Origin: Eonycteris spelaea
Lineage: Eukaryota > Chordata > Mammalia > Chiroptera > Pteropodidae
DNA length: 64,000 nt
Direction: 5' to 3'
Assembly (NCBI GenBank): GCA_003508835.1
Contig: PUFA01000116.1
Coordinates: forward strand, 3,038,001-3,102,000
Shown: positions 58,511-64,000 of the stretch, piece by piece
Numbering within the stretch: the first letter of the stretch is position 1
Layout: each line of letters starts with the position of its first letter
Notes under the pieces: generated by a model
Told to the model about the DNA's origin: nothing
Databases searched by the model: none
The model's input: only the letters and a program-made list of their open reading frames with translations
Translations under genes and position numbers: made by a program

Positions 58511-59649
58511 TAGAAGATAGTCACATAGAGGTAGTATATGCTAATATACTGGTAAATATCATTATAAATAATCCCTCTTCAAGTATTTTTCTTAGAATTT
58601 TCAAGTTTTAATTTAATAATACACATTTGAGCATATTTTGTTTCAATGGAAGAAAACAGAAAAATCACTGCTTTAAAATGATTAACATTAAATAATTTCC
58701 AAACTATGAACTGTATAATACATATGAATATGTACATATATAATAGTTTTCACTGTGTAATTACTATGCAAATGTAAAATCTTATTCTAAAATTAAAATC
58801 AGTTAGCTGTCTGACAAGTGGTAGTGTTTACTGAAATACCTCCTTCTCAAATAGGTTACTTTTGGGTTCGCCCACAGAACTGATGCATAGAATATCTTCA
58901 CCATAATATTTTTTCTTTAAAGTATAAAACTGGGTTTAATGTTGATGAATCACAGAAGTATATGGTTTTGATTTTGGTTTTTGCCTTTAAAATGTTATGA
59001 ATCCTGCTTTGAAAAGCAATATTTGGGCATGGGTCCCAAGGACATCAATGTTACAAATGTTCATTTCCAAAATTTAACAATGTTACAAATGTTCATTTCC
59101 TAAATAATCTGCTCATTCAGAAGTCACTTGTAAGTTATAATCAGCTGACAGAACGCCCTGTTCTAAATGGCAGACTAGAGAGACCTTCTAAAAAATCCTA
59201 CAAAAATTTCTCTTCACAAAATTAATTTATAAGCTAAGATTGTTGGCTTAATTGTTAATGGCAAAAAGGTCAATTAGTTTAAAATTAAAAATGTTACTTT
59301 GTTTATTTTGAGAAACAATTCGGTAATTAAACTGGAGAAAGTGGACCACAGATAAAAGCAAGTTTTGTTGATAGCAGCCATTGCTGCATCTGAGCTTGAA
59401 CTGTGATTTCTATTCATTTTGACTCCCATTATTATTTTGAACTCTTAATGCTAATCATCAAGGGGTGCCCCAGCGATCTATGCTAGAAATGGGACTCCGA
59501 ACACAATGAAGTTCATTTTTCAGTGGGGCAAGAACAATCTAATCACTCGAAATATGCTGCTGCTTTTAAATTTTGTTCACCTGCACGTTATAAAAAATAA
59601 TAGCCTAAAGACTCTCTGGAGAAGAATCTAATTTCATGATCTCTGATAT
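58511..59649. other. AT-rich intron
   Basis: No gene or repeat family recognised apart from the 32-bp-period duplication at 59046-59100. Confidence 0.55.
59046..59100. repeat. Two-copy tandem repeat, 32-bp period
   Basis: CAATGTTACAAATGTTCATT, then TCC, at 59046 and again at 59078, identical over 23 bases. Confidence 0.93.
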
Positions 59650-59870
59650 GTATTTATAGACATACTGTTCTAAACTCTATGTAACAATCACTCCGCTAAG
59701 TACTTTCCTTGCATTTCACTCATTTATAATTCACAAAACATTTTTAAAAATTATTGTCCCCAATAAGTAGGTGAGAGAATTGAAGCATCCTAATAAAGAG
59801 CAGAACTTAGAATGAGAATTCAGATATATCCGGTTCCAGAGGCTGAATTCTTATAAACAGACAACAGAAA
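59650..59870 (-). mobile_element. MIR SINE, reverse orientation
   Basis: CACTCCGCTAAGTACTTTCC, TTGCATTTCACTCATTTATA, AGTAGGTGAGAGAATTGAAG, AGAGCAGAACTTAGAATGAG and TCCGGTTCCAGAGGCTGAAT follow the reverse complement of MIR from tail to head. Confidence 0.75.
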
Positions 59871-61924
59871 CAAAACAACTAACAACAAAACTTGTTATAT
59901 AACCTCTGTGGATCTGTGATCAGAGTCCTCTTATACTATGTGTGTATGCACACACACACATACACACACAAACACACACGTTTCCATTTGCCACCACCCT
60001 TGGACACGAGTTCAATTTCTGGAGATATTCTGGTCTCATACAGCATTAAGGTTGTGAATAAACTGAGACATCTCAAGTTTCATCTGTAGGCTTTCAGCAT
60101 TTGCACCATTCGATTTCTATTGTACTGGAACATCCCACATGCTACATCTCTTTTAGTATTTCTTACACTGATGTTCTTCCCTTAAAATTGTAATTAGAAT
60201 GGAAATTTTATAACACAAATTTGAGAAGCAAATTTAGCATTTTTTCCCCAAGGCACATTAAAATGAGCCCATGAGTATTTATTTAAATCATCTCTGCACT
60301 TTGTGAAACTGAGAAAGAGAACTGTGTGTTCACTCTTTTTACTTTATAATGAGGGGAGCAAGGTATCTTGCTAGTTTGTAGAGCTGAGACCGTAATCCAC
60401 ACCTTTTGACATTCAAACAGTAGTTTTTCCCACTATTCAGAACTCAGCCATTGAGATGTTACGGTGAGAAAAAAAGGGTGCCATAGTTTTAGCATATTTC
60501 ATCTCTGTCTGTGCACCCTCTCCAGTGCAAAGGAGACTCAAACAACTTTGTAGGAAACACAGACTAAAATATGTGACCTCTCCTGCAAACTTGCTCCAAA
60601 ATGTGTCTTGCCTTTATCATTTACTGGACCATCTGTCACTTGCAGAAAGTAGTATAAAATTAGTTTTGCTTCACTGAAGCAATAAGGCATAGATTCTTTA
60701 AGACATTTTAAAATTAACAATATTGTTTAATAATTTTTAATTTATTTGAAATGGAACATTCATGAAATTTAAGAGCTTTTGGAATTCAATACTATATGAA
60801 ATGTACTCAGAATACCGTAGCTGATCAGATTGTTGCTGTAAGATATAAACTTACAATAAATACCAATAAAGTTATTCAGAAAAAAATGTATTGTCCCATT
60901 TCATTAGAAATTTGTAAGTCATAAATAACAAAGAACACATAACTAAACAGGAGTAAAGCACTTCTCACGTGCTGTTAAAGGGTTGTTGTTCCTCCACTCA
61001 TTATTCTAGAGCCAATGAACATCCCAGGGAATGGAGACACGCACCTGGGACCCATACCTCTGATGTAGTGGGCTCCTGGTGGCTGGACAGTGGCTCAAGA
61101 TCACACCATGAAAGGATGCTGGTACTTGTACTTAAAAAAGAGACCCCCATCTCACATGGTTAACATCTCCTGAGAGCCTCATATGTGTCTGTCACCATCT
61201 ACACACACTGTATATGTCTCTTATTGTATTGGCTCCTCCCAGCAGCGAGCAGCATGAGAACAGAAAGGCAGTTGAATCCTTATTCTTTGGGGTTATTACC
61301 TCAGAATTACAAACAAATTTTGGTGCATTTGTTATAAATAGCCTTCTAAACAAGGCAGCAATGTACTAAGTCTTAACAAAGTGAAGATCATGGACATTCA
61401 CATATGACACAACTGAAAAAAAAAGTAAGTCCTGATGTTATGCTAACAGGCACCCGGAGCTTAGAAAACCATGTCCAGTGACAGCATTAGACATGGAAAA
61501 AATTCCTGTATTCAAACGGCTTAGACAAAGGTGAAGATGATTTGTTCTGCAAAAGTGTGTTGCATGGCTCACAAGTTATGACAATGACACTAATGCTAAA
61601 GCTGCGTGTAAAGAAATGAGAACAATTACTTCCAAAGAGAAGTAGAAAATAACCGTTCGAAAGTATTCATGTATATAATTTTAAAAGCACATAGTAATTA
61701 AGTAAATATTATAGACCTTTTTGCCTATGGCACTAAAAGTTTATATATCCAAGCCGGTCAAAAGGTAGTCTTAATTATCATGCTGGGAAAATGGGGGATT
61801 GCCCTGTATTTGGGGTCATATTCTATTCAGGCACAAATGAAATGTGGCCCCATGACAGACTGAGTGAGGATCAGAACAGGGATGTCTGACGTATACACAC
61901 CCTCAGAGAGGTTGACTAGGATAA
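59871..61924. other. Unclassified intron
   Basis: An interrupted (CA)n lies at 59948-59980. Weak MIR-like traces occur at 60370-60440 and 61190-61260. No exon. Confidence 0.5.
59948..59980. repeat. (CA)n microsatellite, interrupted
   Basis: CACACACACACATACACACA, then CAAACACACACG. Confidence 0.9.
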
Positions 61925-62170
61925 CGGTCAAGAGCATGGACTTTGAAGTCAGATGTCTGGATATGAATCTCTTTTCTGCTCACCTAACCATAGCTGGGCC
62001 TTCAGTGAGTCAGCCTCTTTATGCCTTGGTTCCCTTTTCTATTAAATGGGAATCATAAAGGCATCTGCTTCACAGGGTAGGTGTAAGGACTAAGGGTAAA
62101 TATTATTATTTAGAATAGAGCCTGGTACATAGTTAGCACTCAATAAATATCAGTTATTGTTTCTTCTTCA
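61925..62170 (+). mobile_element. MIR SINE, nearly full length
   Basis: GGTCAAGAGCATGGACTTTG, AAGTCAGATGTCTGGATATG, TGCCTTGGTTCCCTTTTCTA, TTAAATGGGAATCATAAAGG, TTCACAGGGTAGGTGTAAGG and CTGGTACATAGTTAGCACTC match MIR over its full order. Confidence 0.88.
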
Positions 62171-63779
62171 ATGAGTGAGCCTAGCTCTCTAAATATCGGC
62201 CTGAGTTGTTGTACTTTAACTTTACATACGACCATTATCTATTATGAAATGATTAAAATTGGCTTACTTTATTAACAAATACCTTCCTTTCTCATATAAA
62301 TACAATAATATAATATTATTGTTGAGGAATTGGAATATTTGAGGAGATAGCTCTCAATATTTCTCAATATCAGAGTGAACAACTTTTAAAGTCAATTTTG
62401 AGCAAAATATGTATCTTTTAAAAACTAGATTATTCAATAGATGATGTGGTGTTCTGAATGTCTGTGTAATATATTTCCAAAAATTAAATCCAATTTCAAG
62501 CAACGATTTCTCATGGTGACTTTGAGGAGATTGATATAAACTGTAGTGTATATTTTCCAAAACATTTTTGTTTTAAAAAATACATACTATTGCAATAGTT
62601 TTGGTTTAATTTTACACTTAAAGATTATTTGATATTACTTTATAATAGATTAGATACCTCTAGTTCTTCATAAATGCATAACAATAAAAATTTTTCAACT
62701 TTCCTTTAAAAAAGGAAATCAATATTTTTACGAAGACATTTTTTAACCTAAAAGCAACATCTTTGAAACAATATTCTAACTTCTGGGCTTAATTTTTTCA
62801 AAAGATAACTAAGTTGTTTTATAATATTTTCTCAAACATCTCCCTAACTTATAATTGTTAGAAAAACTTGTTCTGTATGCAAATGTGAATGTTAATGAAG
62901 CATATTCTATCTAGCTGTCTTTCTAATGGTATTATTGTTAAAGTGAGACTCTTGAGGTGGTTGCTTTGATGGAACTAGAAGAAACAGATGTTACTCTTAT
63001 TAGAGACAAGAAAAGACTGGTTTAATGAATACTGAAAAGAAGAATTTAAAATATAGTAGTAAACCAAGATAAAACAGCTGTTTGAAAATACTTCAAATAA
63101 AATTACAGTGACTATAGTTTCCAATCTTTTGCTCAATATTCAATTTTGAGAGAAAAAACTTCCTAGAGTATGCATACATCTTTAGGCAGTTATATTGTTC
63201 TCTGATGTGCTAACAATATATCTAAGTTATTATTTACCTATTTATGCAATAAAGAGAAAAGGGAATATACATCTCTATATAAATATGCCACAACACTCCT
63301 TCTTATATTATCTACATAAATTTCTTATCATTAGGAAATTAATCTAATTTAATCTTGCTCATTTCTACATGCCAATTCAATCCATCTTTTTTACATGTGT
63401 GACCATCTACAATCTGACAGAATATGTAATAAAGTGCTTGGGCAGGCACAAAATACTTTTTTTTTTTTTTAAGCTGAAGAAACTGCCAAATGCTTTTCTG
63501 TATAGGTATGAACAGAAAGACAGCTTGGAACATGTCTTTTCTGAAAGAGGCACTTGAATGGGACCTTTAAGTTAGACAAGTACCCTGGGGAGAGCACACT
63601 GCATGTCATTTTTCATGAGTTGCTAGAAATGACCCCTTTATTTAATATGTAGAATTGTATGGATGGAATAGATTCTTTTCTGACACTCAGCATCTTGAGA
63701 GAAAGGGCCCAGATTAACAGATTTTATTACCTTGTCTATATGTTAGAATAATTTGAGGAATTTTTAAAGTTCCCTATTG
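62171..63779. other. AT-rich intron
   Basis: A poly(T) run lies at about 63455. No exon or firm repeat recognised. Confidence 0.55.
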
Positions 63780-64000
63780 AAACCTTCAAATCATTGCCAA
63801 GAAAATTAAATATCTAAATAGATGAAGATACATTCCATGCGATCCTAGTCAAAATACTAACATTAGTATTTGCCAAGAAAATCAAATATCTAAATAGATG
63901 AAGATACATTCCATGCGATCCTAGTCAAAATACTAACATTAGTATTTGTTGAAAAATAAATACAAGATTCTAAAATGCATAAGAAAATACAAAAATTCTT
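63780..64000 (+). mobile_element. L1 ORF2 fragment, cut by window edge
   Basis: GATACATTCCATGCGATCCT, AGTCAAAATACTAACATTAG and AAGATTCTAAAATGCATAAG correspond to the L1 ORF2 stretch ATGCAATCCCTATCAAAATA ... CTAAAATTTATATGGAA. It contains an internal 76-bp duplication. Confidence 0.65.
63794..63948 (+). repeat. Two-copy tandem duplication, 76-bp period
   Basis: The segment beginning TTGCCAAGAAAAT at 63794 is repeated beginning at 63870. The two units differ by a single T/C change (AATTAAAT versus AATCAAAT). The homology ends at 63948. Confidence 0.97.

Larger units (their letters stand above)
1..64000 (-). other. CNTNAP2: CNTNAP2 locus, internal part (intron 9, one exon, intron 8)
   Basis: The whole window lies inside one transcription unit read on the minus strand, inferred from the single exon at 56951-57100. 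CNTNAP2 encodes Caspr2, a single-pass neuronal adhesion protein that clusters Kv1 potassium channels at juxtaparanodes and pairs with contactin-2. In humans it is among the longest genes (over 2 Mb), so one 150-bp exon in 64 kb is expected. Nothing else in the window behaves like a coding exon of this gene. No promoter, first exon or polyadenylation site of CNTNAP2 is visible. Most identifiable L1, LTR and L2 insertions lie on the plus strand, antisense to the gene, which is the usual bias inside introns. Confidence 0.9.
57101..64000 (-). other. CNTNAP2: Intron 8 of CNTNAP2 (3' end, continues off the right edge)
   Basis: The last 6.9 kb of the intron before the exon. It contains a hAT-Charlie element, two MIRs and an L1 fragment. 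No other exon is seen. Confidence 0.88.

Noticed and set aside
1..64000. CRISPR arrays, tRNA or rRNA genes, prokaryotic operons or plasmid origins
   Set aside because: No spaced direct repeats, cloverleaf genes, or Shine-Dalgarno and operon structure. The sequence is mammalian intron.

Overview
The window is vertebrate, specifically placental-mammal, genomic DNA. It is AT-rich and CpG-poor, with almost no long open frames. It is full of mammalian interspersed repeats: L1 3' ends of several ages, L2, MIR, MaLR-type LTRs and hAT-Charlie elements. There is no operon structure, no CRISPR array, and no tRNA or rRNA gene that I can support. Two L1 3' ends (about 14395-16275 and 35060-35275) end in sequence that reminds me of laurasiatherian genomes (bat, horse and relatives). 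That is an impression, not a species call. I see no lineage-diagnostic SINE.

One protein-coding segment is certain. It is a 150-bp exon on the minus strand at 56951-57100, with canonical splice sites on both sides. It encodes part of the second laminin-G domain of a neurexin-superfamily protein, and the residues match CNTNAP2 (contactin-associated protein-like 2, Caspr2), not its paralogues. Counting codons against the human reference I remember, it starts at about c.1349 and corresponds to human exon 9. The rest of the window is therefore CNTNAP2 intron: 1-56950 is the 5' part of the intron downstream of the exon (intron 9), and 57101-64000 is the 3' end of the intron upstream (intron 8). 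The gene is transcribed right to left.

Layout: 1-4.8 kb holds nested old L2, L1 and MaLR sequence. 4.8-11.4 kb is mostly unclassified intron with a CA repeat, a MIR and a G-rich tract. 11.5-16.3 kb is an L1-rich block with three insertions of different age, all on the plus strand (antisense to the gene). 17.5-22.5 kb holds an LTR, a minus-strand L2 and a coding-like but broken tract of unknown origin. 22.5-42 kb is mainly AT-rich unique intron with scattered MIR and L2, a compound TG/AG/CG microsatellite and an L1 tail. 42-51 kb has two L1M 3' ends with odd local duplications, several LTR fragments and a hAT element. 52-57 kb has a long L2 and an LTR just downstream of the exon. 57-64 kb has a second hAT element, two MIRs and, at the right edge, an L1 fragment containing a nearly perfect 76-bp tandem duplication.

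I found no previously undescribed gene system. The items most worth checking are the 76-bp tandem duplication, a 600-bp-distant copy-paste inside an L1, the unidentified broken coding-like tract at 21.78-22.45 kb, and recursive-splice-like motifs on the transcribed strand. All repeat family names come from remembered consensus sequences and were not checked by a search. Their boundaries are approximate to tens of bases.
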